Positions 18,228 through 27,226 of a stretch of DNA of 35,011 nucleotides are shown here, piece after piece. The notes under the pieces are model-generated. The model was given only the letters and a program-made list of their open reading frames with translations. It had not been told where the DNA came from and did no database searches. Every line of letters starts with the position of its first letter. The stretch's first letter is position 1. The DNA is from Westiellopsis prolifica IICB1 (GTDB taxonomy: Bacteria; Cyanobacteriota; Cyanobacteriia; Cyanobacteriales; Nostocaceae), in NCBI RefSeq assembly GCF_004323185.1, contig NZ_NAPS01000001.1, positions 1-35,011 of the forward strand, in the 5' to 3' direction. The position numbers and the translations under genes are program-made.

Positions 18228-18407
18228 TAGGACTAGCCCTTTCAAGGTGACTCATAAAATCTCTTTTTTCCTCTCTGCGCTCTCTGCGTTCTCTGCGGTT
18301 TAAAAGTTATTTATTTAACCGCATAGGCACAGAGAACACAGAGATAAGAGCTTACAGAGGAGTTGATTGTTGAGAATTTTGCTCCACCTTTAAAGGGCTA
18401 GTCCTAA
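18228..18407. mobile_element. 180-bp MITE with 22-bp inverted repeats and ACTCT target duplication
   Basis: Ends TAGGACTAGCCCTTTCAAGGTG (18228-18249) and its complement with one mismatch (18386-18407). Five bases ACTCT occur on both outer sides, consistent with a target-site duplication. Internal sequence contains CTCTGCG-CTCTCTGCG repeats and their complement but no ORF. Confidence 0.8.
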
Positions 18408-18423
18408 CTCTTTTGTAGCCATT

Positions 18424-18792
18424 CTAGATGGTAGGCTCAAATTGAGCCGAGCATCCCCAGTTTTCTACCTTCATTGTCGCAACCATCGCCGCACCAATGC
18501 GTTCACTTTCCTCTCGGTAGGCTTCTGTGCGAGAGGCATACTCCATTCTTTTTTCAGTTTCCCTAAAAGAACGGTTAAGGCGGTCAAGGTAAAGGTCATA
18601 CTCGCGGCATCGCTCTACCCAATTGTGTTGGGTAGCCCAGTATTCTAGTGGACGCTTGTATCCTGGTGGCTTACCAAGTGCGATCGCTACCTTAGCAAGC
18701 GACCTATCCGCACCCATATCTCGGTAAACCTGAAAAGCTTTCCACCTTTTAGGTGTCTCATTTTCCTGCCTTTCCCATATCGGGCTATCCAT
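18424..18792 (-). pseudogene. Phage-like (terminase small subunit-like) protein fragment
   Basis: 122 codons: MDSPIWERQENETPKRWKAF, YRDMGADRSLAKVAIALGKP, WATQHNWVERCREYDLYLDR. The pattern 'E.P..W.AF..YRDMG..RS...VA' followed by 'W...H.W..R..EYD' resembles HTH-containing phage terminase small-subunit-like proteins found in bacterial genomes. The frame ends just before the MITE and is probably the N-terminal part of a longer gene continuing at 18216-17991. Start at ATG 18792. Suggests phage ancestry of this part of the element (inference). Confidence 0.5.
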
Positions 18793-18847
18793 TTTGTACC
18801 TGCCGATTCACTTCCGATTCTTTACCGATACTACTTTTTCTACTTTG

Positions 18848-18871
18848 AGTCACTATAACGTTATGGTGACT
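18848..18871. promoter_or_regulatory. 24-bp imperfect palindrome, copy 2
   Basis: AGTCACTATAAC / GTTATGGTGACT with one mismatched pair; same architecture as the palindrome at 17908-17931. It is about 50 bp from the nifD core at 18924 and upstream of the phage-like gene on the minus strand, so it could be that gene's operator or part of the attachment region. Confidence 0.6.
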
Positions 18872-18882
18872 GGGGAACAGTA

Positions 18883-18905
18883 AGCTGCGAGCGTCTCGGC
18901 TTTTT
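18883..18905 (+). terminator. Possible terminator facing nifD 5' part
   Basis: AGC-TG-CGAG / CTCG-GCT bulged stem followed by TTTTT on the plus strand, 20 bp from the nifD core. Could stop antisense transcription from segment Y entering nifD. Confidence 0.35.
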
Positions 18906-18933
18906 GTTAGTCATAGCGCGTTTTCACCAGACC
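18906..18933. other. nifD recombination site (5'-half junction: core plus element arm)
   Basis: Core TCACCAGACC on the plus strand (GGTCTGGTGA in nifD sense) at 18924-18933; element-side arm GTTAGTCATAGC at 18906-18917. Partner of 10548-10579. The two cores are in inverted orientation, so recombination would invert 10570-18933 and restore nifD rather than delete DNA. Confidence 0.85.
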
Positions 18934-19711
18934 ACTGAGCAACAACACGCAAGCCCATTTCTTCTAGTAACATACGGCTTGCCCAAGCATCACCACCGAT
19001 GTTGTAGTCACCAATCAGGGCTACATCGTAGGGACCAGGTTCAATGGTGAGTGTATTTTCCTTTTTCGCTTTGTCAAAGCGAGGGAACATGTGGTCACGG
19101 ATAGCATCGTTAGCGATGTGGTGTCCTAAAGACTGAGATACACCCCGGAAACCTTCACAACGTACAGGTACAACGGGCTTGTTAATTTCTTTAGCAGCTT
19201 TTTTTGCTACAGCTTCGATGTCATCTCCAATCAGACCAATAGGACATTCAGACTGAACACTGATACCACGGTTGAGAGGGAAGAGTTCTTCAATTTCTTG
19301 AATCATCTTCGTGAGCTTTTTGTCACCACCAAAAACGATGTCACGTTCTTGGAAATCGGAGGTAAAATGCATGGTGCCAAAGCTATCAACACCAGTTTTA
19401 CCAACATAGTAGTTACGACGACCAGACCAAGACCAGTAACCGCAACCAACTGGACCGTGGCTGATGTGAACCATGTCCTTAATCGGACCCCAAACCACAC
19501 CCTTGGAACCTGCATAGGCACAACCACGAGCGGTCATTACACCAGGAACTGATTTGATGTTAGACTTAACACCGCAATCTGATTTGCCTTCTTCGTGGAC
19601 GTTGAGGTGTTTTTCCCGCTTTTTGCGAGATTTTTCAGGGTAAGCTTGGAGAACGTCTTTAATTAGTTCTTTATGTTCTTCTATGAGGTTCTTGTTTTCT
19701 GGAGGTGTCAT
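18911..19711 (-). CDS. nifD: NifD, N-terminal part (5' part of nifD)
   Basis: Encodes residues 1-262 of the MoFe protein alpha subunit, then four foreign codons (ENAL) and a stop from the element. ATG start with GAGGCAGAC upstream. P-cluster ligand regions are visible: [36 protein letters not shown] and [16 protein letters not shown]. The FeMo-cofactor cysteine and histidine are in the separated 3' part (10570-11282, opposite strand). The split falls in ...[14 protein letters not shown]. Product of this arrangement would be non-functional. Confidence 0.96.
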   Translation of the reverse strand: MTPPENKNLIEEHKELIKDVLQAYPEKSRKKREKHLNVHEEGKSDCGVKSNIKSVPGVMTARGCAYAGSKGVVWGPIKDMVHISHGPVGCGYWSWSGRRNYYVGKTGVDSFGTMHFTSDFQERDIVFGGDKKLTKMIQEIEELFPLNRGISVQSECPIGLIGDDIEAVAKKAAKEINKPVVPVRCEGFRGVSQSLGHHIANDAIRDHMFPRFDKAKKENTLTIEPGPYDVALIGDYNIGGDAWASRMLLEEMGLRVVAQWSGENAL

Positions 19712-19885
19712 TGTCTGCCTCGGTTAGACTTATGGGTTAGGGTAATTGCAGGTATAGGAAGGAGGATTAGGGAAGAGGAAGGAGGAAGGATGAAGGTAGA
19801 AGGATGAAGGCTGAAAGAAGGGACAATTTCATGCTTCATACTTCGTACTTCATACTTTTCCTATCTCTGATTGAGAGTGTTAGGA
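19712..19885. repeat. nifH-nifD spacer with purine repeats
   Basis: GGAAGGAGGA / GGATGAAGG-type purine-rich repeats followed by the pyrimidine-rich CTTCATACTTCGTACTTCATACTT; the two can pair in RNA. Such a hairpin after nifH could stabilise the nifH message relative to nifDK (inference). Confidence 0.5.
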
Positions 19886-21116
<1,231 letters not shown>

Positions 21117-21470
21117 TCACTTGTTCAAAATAGCGTCCTTCAAAGCTGAGACACGAGCAAGTGCAGCGTTTGTGTCTTCTGCTGATACTCCACGGGTAGC
21201 CATTGCTTCACGAAGGTGCTTTGAAATAGCATCGAAGTGTTGTGGCTGTAGGCTCATACCCATGTGTGTTTTCTCCATTGGGCGACCAGTGTATTGGTCT
21301 GGACCCTCAAAAATCTTAGAGAAGAAAGAAATTTGCAGACGACGCTGTTTTTGCATATCTGTATGAGCGAAAAAGTGATTGAGGGTGTTGTCAGCCATGA
21401 CACGTTTGTAGAAATCATCTACTATTTGTCCGATACCTTGCTCTCCACCAAGATTGTTGTACAATGTCAT
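21117..21470 (-). CDS. glbN: Cyanoglobin (truncated haemoglobin) GlbN
   Basis: 117 aa from the ATG at 21470 (MTLYNNLGGEQGIGQIVDDF); a longer frame reaches 21512 but the AAGGA ribosome-binding sequence precedes 21470. Group I truncated globin: the FAHTDMQKQRR B/E-helix region, GPDQYTGRPMEKTHMG with the proximal-histidine region, and the C-terminal helix ending ILNK. The gene between nifU and nifH matches the arrangement described for Nostoc commune, where the protein is made under nitrogen-fixing, low-oxygen conditions and is thought to scavenge or deliver oxygen. Not present in all heterocystous nif clusters. Confidence 0.93.
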   Translation of the reverse strand: MTLYNNLGGEQGIGQIVDDFYKRVMADNTLNHFFAHTDMQKQRRLQISFFSKIFEGPDQYTGRPMEKTHMGMSLQPQHFDAISKHLREAMATRGVSAEDTNAALARVSALKDAILNK

Positions 21471-21654
21471 AATCCTTGTCCTTTGAAGCGAATTGGATAA
21501 TGAAATTTGCACTTTAGGACTTAATACCCTCGCCTATGTGCTTTTTGAAGCATTGAGAAGCAGACTATCATAATTGATCAAATCCTACTTTTTGTTCTTG
21601 GCTGATGCACATCTTAGGACATATTTGTAGAGTGCGTAAGTTCAAAAGTAATAA

Positions 21655-22575
21655 CTAAACTGCTTCGACTATAAGATCTTTGCTTACACGATCGCGTAGT
21701 CTAGATTCGATCGCAATCTTTAATGTGGCTGTGCTGCTAGAACAAGAACCGCAAGCACCTTTTAGTATCACTTTGACGCGAAGAATGCTTTCACGTCCAG
21801 CTTCGCTAATGCCTTCTACATCGAATAGTTCTACATCTCCCCCGTCGGCAATCAAAACGGGTCTAACTTCTTCATCTAACACTCTTTGAATTAGTGCTAT
21901 TTTTTGCACTGGCGTCAGTGGTTTTACGGCTGACTTTCCATTAGTCTGACTGAGGGAATTACTTACAGCAGTGGCGGATGCTTTTTCTTTTTGCACAGAT
22001 ACAATAATGTCATCAATATTTGCTAGACAAGATCCGCATCCGCCACCAGCTTTGACGTAATTTGTCACTTCTTCGGCGGTGGTAAGGTTATTTTCAACAA
22101 TTACCCGTCGGATTTTGGCGTCACTAATACCAAAGCAAGTACAAATTAGCGTTCCTTCGTCATCATCTTCATGAGTGTCTAGGGGGATACCTCGGTAATT
22201 ATAAATAGCTGCTTCTAGCGCTTCTTGTCCCATTACCGAGCAGTGCATTTTTGCTTCTGGTAAACCACCCAAGTAATTAGCAATTTCTTTATTAGTAACC
22301 TTAAGGGCTTCATCTAAAGTTTTACCCTTGATTAGTTCTACCAGAGCTTCAGATGAAGCGATCGCACTGGTACAACCAAAAGTTTGAAAACGAGCCTCAA
22401 GGATTTTCTCTGTATTTTCCTCAACTTTCAGGTGCAGTCTGAGGGCGTCTCCACAAGCAATGCTACCCACATCACCCACAGCAACTTTAATTCCTGCTTC
22501 ACCCTTATCTTCTATTGCTCCCTGATGTTGGGGATTGTAGAACAGTTCCAATACTTTATCTGTATAGTCCCACAT
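21655..22575 (-). CDS. nifU: Fe-S cluster scaffold NifU
   Basis: 306 aa, ATG start. Three domains: IscU-like N-terminus (residues 1-125; FQTFGCTSAIASSEAL and AKMHCSVM cysteines), central [2Fe-2S] BFD-like domain (LICTCFGISDAKI, GGGCGSCLANID, about 140-190) and Nfu-type C-terminus with CGSCSSSTATLK (about 275). Receives sulfur from NifS and supplies clusters to NifH, NifB and NifDK. Follows nifS with about 80 bp of repeats between. Confidence 0.97.
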   Translation of the reverse strand: MWDYTDKVLELFYNPQHQGAIEDKGEAGIKVAVGDVGSIACGDALRLHLKVEENTEKILEARFQTFGCTSAIASSEALVELIKGKTLDEALKVTNKEIANYLGGLPEAKMHCSVMGQEALEAAIYNYRGIPLDTHEDDDEGTLICTCFGISDAKIRRVIVENNLTTAEEVTNYVKAGGGCGSCLANIDDIIVSVQKEKASATAVSNSLSQTNGKSAVKPLTPVQKIALIQRVLDEEVRPVLIADGGDVELFDVEGISEAGRESILRVKVILKGACGSCSSSTATLKIAIESRLRDRVSKDLIVEAV

Positions 22576-22586
22576 TATTTTTGTCC

Positions 22587-22673
22587 TTTGTCATTTGTCA
22601 TTTGTCATTTGTCCTACCCTGCGGGAAGCCATGTGTCATTTACTAATGACCAATGACTAATGACTAATGACCA
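22587..22673. repeat. Heptameric repeats between nifS and nifU
   Basis: TTTGTCA repeated three times (22587-22607) followed, after a CCTGCGGGAAGCC spacer, by ATGACCA/ATGACTA units. The array overlaps the nifS stop: the last NifS residues (SMVISH) are encoded by repeat units. Confidence 0.7.
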
Positions 22674-23862
22674 TTGACCGTTCTTGCAGCCAACTTGCTT
22701 CGTCATTCTTGAAGGGTGAGAGGGCGCGTAGGTGTTCAATAATACCAGATATCACTGCTAGCACAGCATCAATTTCGGCGTCTGTGGTATAACGACAAAG
22801 ACTGAAGCGAATCGAACCGTGCAGAATGGTATAGGGTAATCCCATTGCTCGCAAAACGTGAGAAGGTTCCAAAGAGCCAGAACTGCAAGCAGAACCAGAT
22901 GATGCACAAATACCGTGTTTGTTGAGATGGAGGAGAATTGCTTCACCTTCAATGTACTTGAAGCCTATGTTCGTGGTGTTGGGCAATCTCTGCGTAGAAT
23001 CACCGTTGACTTGGCAGTCGGGAATAGTTGCAATAATAGTTTGTTCTAAGCGATCGCGCAGTTTTCTTTCTCTGGCGGTTGCTGTTTCTAAATGTAATAA
23101 CTCTAATTCGGCAGCTTTACCAAGAGCTACAACTCCTGAAACATTTTCTGTTCCCGCCCTTCTACCGCGTTGTTGTCCGCCACCAATCAGCATCGGCCGA
23201 AATCTCACACCACGTCGCACATATAAAGCACCAATTCCTTTGGGTGCATGAATTTTGTGACCGGACATGGTTAACATATCAATGGTGCTAGTCTTCATGT
23301 TCATCGGAATTTTACCGACTGCTTGCACCGCGTCCACATGGAAAAGAGCGCCGCTTTCTTTAACTCTCAAACCAATCTGCTCAATGGGAAAAACTACGCC
23401 AGTCTCGTTGTTAGCATACATAATGCTGACTAAAGCAGTATTACCAGTAAGCGCAGCTTCTAGTTCATTTAAGTCTAACTGCCCTGCGTGATTTACTGAG
23501 AGATAGGTAACATTATAACCTTGCTTTTCCAACTGTTTACAGAGAGTTAGGACTGCTGGGTGTTCTACCTGGGTAGTGATAATGTGTCGCTTATCTGGTT
23601 GCGCCAGCAGTGCGGCTCGAATAGCGGCGTTATCTCCTTCTGTACCACCACTAGTGAAGATGATTTCTGATTCGTCAGCACCAAGGAGAGCAGCAACTTG
23701 TTCATGAGCTTTGTTAACTGCTTTTTTTACTTGTCCGCCAAAGGTGTGCATACTAGAGGGATTACCATAATAATCCGTCAAGTAAGGTAGCATCGCCTCT
23801 ACAACTTCAGGATCTACTTTGGTGGTGGCATTATTATCCAAATAAATACAATTTTTCTGCAT
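22657..23862 (-). CDS. nifS: Cysteine desulfurase NifS
   Basis: 401 aa from the ATG at 23862 (MQKNCIYLDNNATTKVDPEV; the frame is open a little further with only TTG). PLP enzyme supplying sulfur for nitrogenase clusters. PLP lysine in TMSGHKIHAPKG, the active-site cysteine loop ASSGSACSSGSLEPSH, and TSGGTEGDN near the N-terminus. The C-terminal tail ERSMVISH is derived from intergenic repeats and is probably dispensable. Confidence 0.97.
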   Translation of the reverse strand: MQKNCIYLDNNATTKVDPEVVEAMLPYLTDYYGNPSSMHTFGGQVKKAVNKAHEQVAALLGADESEIIFTSGGTEGDNAAIRAALLAQPDKRHIITTQVEHPAVLTLCKQLEKQGYNVTYLSVNHAGQLDLNELEAALTGNTALVSIMYANNETGVVFPIEQIGLRVKESGALFHVDAVQAVGKIPMNMKTSTIDMLTMSGHKIHAPKGIGALYVRRGVRFRPMLIGGGQQRGRRAGTENVSGVVALGKAAELELLHLETATARERKLRDRLEQTIIATIPDCQVNGDSTQRLPNTTNIGFKYIEGEAILLHLNKHGICASSGSACSSGSLEPSHVLRAMGLPYTILHGSIRFSLCRYTTDAEIDAVLAVISGIIEHLRALSPFKNDEASWLQERSMVISH

Positions 23863-23937
23863 TGCTTCCAATTTTGTTTAAAATTTTGTTTGTTGGTTGT
23901 TGGTTGTTAGTTACAATCAACAACCATCTATCAACAA

Positions 23938-24279
23938 TTAGGCAACTTGGTGTTGATGTTTCTCTAACTGCTCGGAGAATCTTTGGGAATAGAAATTAAA
24001 CCAAGTTTCCCAATAATCTTGTTTTTTTGTTAATTTTGCGACCAATGGGTAATAAGTGTTAAACCAGCTTTCCCAGTAATCGGTAGAAACTTTTATGCAA
24101 CCATTGCTTGTCGGACAACCAGCTTTGCACTGAGGTACGGTGTGAATACTACCAACGCAATTTGTACAAAGTTCAGGATCAATCCAGGGACGATCGCCAT
24201 CTATTTTGATTGCACCAGTTGGACATACAGATTGACAAAGATTGCAGGAAATGCACTCGCTGGTTATTTGGTAAGCCAT
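23938..24279 (-). CDS. fdxN: Bacterial-type ferredoxin FdxN
   Basis: 113 aa from ATG 24279 (MAYQITSECISC), preferred over the ATG four codons upstream because GGAGGA lies 4-5 bp before it. Two [4Fe-4S] cluster motifs (CISCNLCQSVCP and CTNCVG...CKAGCP) with an extended C-terminus containing the repeated WETWFN/WESWFN motif. Located nifB-fdxN-nifS as usual. In some relatives this gene is interrupted by an XisF-dependent element; here it is intact. Confidence 0.95.
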   Translation of the reverse strand: MAYQITSECISCNLCQSVCPTGAIKIDGDRPWIDPELCTNCVGSIHTVPQCKAGCPTSNGCIKVSTDYWESWFNTYYPLVAKLTKKQDYWETWFNFYSQRFSEQLEKHQHQVA

Positions 24280-24299
24280 ACTATCCTCCATTGAAGAGA

Positions 24300-24422
24300 G
24301 TAGATTGAGGATTGGGTTTTGGGTAATGAGTGCTGGGTAATGAATTTGTTGGTTAGTAGTTAGTGGATAGTGGTTAGTGATTACCTACCAACTACTAACT
24401 AATAACTACTAACTCTTAACTA
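24300..24422. repeat. Repeat-rich nifB-fdxN spacer
   Basis: Units such as TTAGTAGT and TGGTTAGTGA followed by their complement (ACTACTAACTAATAACTAC), forming an imperfect inverted repeat between nifB and fdxN. Confidence 0.5.
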
Positions 24423-25871
24423 CTAAACTTTTTCCTGGATGTATTGCTGATAAAACTCTAAAGCAGCCTTGTCAATTGTGTCGTAAGTTTCAACGGTTTG
24501 GATACCGGCTGTATGCAATTTTTCTTGGGGACAATCACCGATTTTGGCAACAAATACCGCTTTGCAATCTGCGATCGCTTCGATAATATTTTCGAGAGTA
24601 GCTGTTTCGCCATAACCACCTTGGCAATAGTGGTCTATTTTACGATGACCGATAAAGCGGACTTCCCTACCATCGACTTCGTACACCTGGAATTCCTTAG
24701 CATGACCGAAGTGTTGGTTAACTAAACCACCGCCTTTGGTTGCAACTGCAACTAGAATTTTCGGCGCGTTTTGTATAGACGCGACATGTCGCGTCTCTAG
24801 AGATTGTTTAGCAGCTTTGAGTTCTTCTCTAAATTTCTCAATACCTGCGTGAACTTCTTGACGTTGAGCAAGGTCATATTCTGGAGCCATGGCCATGAAT
24901 TTATCTTTAGTAAATTCTTGGCTGCGGTCTTCTCCCAATAATCCTACCGCATCGGCACGGCATTGACGACAGTGGCGCATCATCTTCATGTTACCAGCAC
25001 AGCTGTCTTGCACTGCCTTTAATTCTTTGGGAGTGGGACCACGCTGTCCTGTTAAGCCGAAATGAGTGCCGTGTTCTGGCGCCGAAATTAATGGCATGAT
25101 GTTGTGCAGGAATGCACCGTGGGAGCGAATGACTTTATTAACTTCTGCTAAATGTTGGTCATTAATTCCCGGAATCATCACCGAGTTGACTTTGCAGAGA
25201 ATATCGGCTTCTTTGAGGGCTTGCAATCCTTCCATTTGTTTTTCGTGGAGGATTTTTACGCCTTCGATACCTCTATAACGTTTGCGCTTGTAGTGAACCC
25301 AAGGATAAATCTTAGCACCGATTTCTGGGTCCACCATGTTAATGGTGATTGTAACGTGATCTATATTTAATTGTTTAATGCGATCAATATATTCGGGAAG
25401 CATTAAACCGTTGGTTGATAAACAAAGTTTGATATCGGGTGCTTTCTCTGCTATCAACTCAAAGGTGCGAAAAGTCCTTTCTGGATTTGCTAGAGGATCA
25501 CCAGGGCCTGCAATTCCTAAAACGGTGAGTTGGGGAATTTTGCCAGCAATCACTAAAGCTTTGTGTGCTGCTTCTTCTGGTGTCAACAATTCGCTAACTA
25601 CGCCGGGACGACTTTCGTTAGCACAATCGTATTTGCGATTACAGTAGTTGCACTGAATATTACAAGCAGGAGCAACTGCAACATGCAACCTAGCATAGTG
25701 ATGGTGAGCTTCTTCGCTATAGCAGGGATGATTGGCAATGCGCTGTTGAAGTTTTTCATCCATTTCCCCGGTGTCGCTGCTGCTGCATCCGCTACCGCAA
25801 CCACTGGATTTCGATGCGATTGTAGTTTCCGTAATTGGGGAGGTGACGAGTCCTGTAGACGATAGATTCAT
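24423..25871 (-). CDS. nifB: FeMo-cofactor biosynthesis protein NifB
   Basis: 482 aa from ATG 25871 (the frame extends four codons to a TTG). Radical-SAM enzyme that builds the carbide-containing precursor cluster NifB-co. [14 protein letters not shown] with the CxxxCxxC SAM-cluster motif near residue 70; additional cluster ligands in the Gly/Cys/Ser-rich N-terminus ([11 protein letters not shown]) and [12 protein letters not shown]. The C-terminal NifX-like domain (about 365-482) begins at [13 protein letters not shown] 20-bp palindrome is inserted in frame in the linker. First gene of the operon, preceded by a long gene-free region. Confidence 0.97.
   Translation of the reverse strand: MNLSSTGLVTSPITETTIASKSSGCGSGCSSSDTGEMDEKLQQRIANHPCYSEEAHHHYARLHVAVAPACNIQCNYCNRKYDCANESRPGVVSELLTPEEAAHKALVIAGKIPQLTVLGIAGPGDPLANPERTFRTFELIAEKAPDIKLCLSTNGLMLPEYIDRIKQLNIDHVTITINMVDPEIGAKIYPWVHYKRKRYRGIEGVKILHEKQMEGLQALKEADILCKVNSVMIPGINDQHLAEVNKVIRSHGAFLHNIMPLISAPEHGTHFGLTGQRGPTPKELKAVQDSCAGNMKMMRHCRQCRADAVGLLGEDRSQEFTKDKFMAMAPEYDLAQRQEVHAGIEKFREELKAAKQSLETRHVASIQNAPKILVAVATKGGGLVNQHFGHAKEFQVYEVDGREVRFIGHRKIDHYCQGGYGETATLENIIEAIADCKAVFVAKIGDCPQEKLHTAGIQTVETYDTIDKAALEFYQQYIQEKV
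24777..24796. repeat. 20-bp perfect palindrome inside nifB
   Basis: AGACGCGACA / TGTCGCGTCT, in the codons for ETRHVAS in the linker between the radical-SAM and NifX-like domains. Related GAGACG...CGTCTC palindromes occur in this window at 31419-31447 and 33415-33442, outside genes. Confidence 0.8.
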
Positions 25872-27226
25872 TGAATTTCGCAAGGTGTCGATGGACTGGC
25901 AAAAGCCACTGTGGGAGATGGAACACTAACCAGTTATCAGTTAGCTAGAGACGCAAGGAACATCGCCTCTGTACAGTTATCAAAAAATTAATCACTGTTC
26001 ACTGATTTGTAAGGAATGGAAGTCGCGTCTGTTTATAGCGCTGCCCACCGGGGTTCGGGGTAGGCTATTAACCCTATTTTTCTCGGCTGGTGTGTCATGC
26101 ACAAGATACGGGTGGAATTTGCGCTGACAGCCGCGACTTCTGTTCACAGGGGCATGGTGCTATCTCATCCCTCCACTCACTCATCGCTCCTTGATTGGTG
26201 CGTCAAGTGATTGGCGATATATGTTTTATATCAGCCGTTAGAGAGGGAGACTGGATTGCAACTTGGATAAGATTTATTAAAATTATTAAGTTTGTACTCA
26301 AATTTTCAAACTTCGATTATGAGGGGATAACGAAAGATCAGAAAAATTTTTTGGGTAGGGGTACTAGTATTTTGGGGTGGAAGTACAAGCATTTATAGAG
26401 GAGGGGACAAGTCTTTTTGTACTCACCTTAAACCCAGTCATAATAAGGGTTTTAAATAAAATTAAGTTTTTTTGAGCTTGTTTTTAAGTTGCACTCACTG
26501 GCTTGAAAAAGGGTGTAGGGGTATGGGGGTGTGTGGGTTTAGGAGGAGTCTTATTTTCATTGGGACTGCCTTCTTCTCATCGACCCAGAGGCTTACTAAT
26601 TAATGCGTTTTTGGGGTTTGGAAATCTGGAGCAGATTACGGACAACTACTCCAGAAATATGCGAAATTCAATTCTGTATCCAACATATCACTTTTTTTTT
26701 GATAATAAATGCGATTTAAAATTTTTTAATTATTGGGAGAAAATCAAGACGCGAGTATTGCAAAAGGCTGACTGAAAGCGACTTAGAGACACTCTCAAGG
26801 CTCAGAGATGAGAATAAATTGCAAAAAATAACAGCTAAAGTTACTGCTGAACTTTAATCGTCATCAAAAGTTGTTTTATCAATTGCTCAAAATTACTAAA
26901 TAGAGCGGGAAACTGAAATTACTGGTGAGGGTCGTCATTTGTCATTGATTATTGGTCATTTGTAAGGGTTTGAAGGATATTTACGTTTCGTAATTTGCGT
27001 TCTGTTTATTTTGGTCGATTTAACTTATTTGTTCGATAGTTGGCAATACCAACCATATACCAACTATTCTACATTACTTTTAAAGCGATCGCATTGCACT
27101 AATTTCACAAAAAGTAGGTTGATATCAATTTACTTGAATTTACCTACTTCATTGTTACTTTGCTTTGGTGCTGGGGTACTTTAAACTCAGAATCACAAAA
27201 CTAAGGATATTTATTGGTATTGATCC
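25872..27226. promoter_or_regulatory. Gene-free region upstream of nifB
   Basis: About 1.35 kb without a convincing gene; short frames at 26195-26398 and 26503-26775 (plus) have no recognisable content. The nifB promoter and leader should lie in the left part. Contains a diverged AGAGACG repeat (about 25948-25975), a G-rich stretch (26515-26545), and an A/T-rich right half before the PstS-like gene. I did not identify specific regulator sites. Confidence 0.45.

Noticed and set aside
23938-24279. fdxN excision element
   Set aside because: fdxN is intact here, and the XisF-like recombinases in the window sit at nifK and nifD junctions instead.
26195-26775. Short plus-strand ORFs upstream of nifB
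   Set aside because: No ribosome-binding site, family resemblance or codon pattern; compatible with chance frames in A/T-rich DNA.
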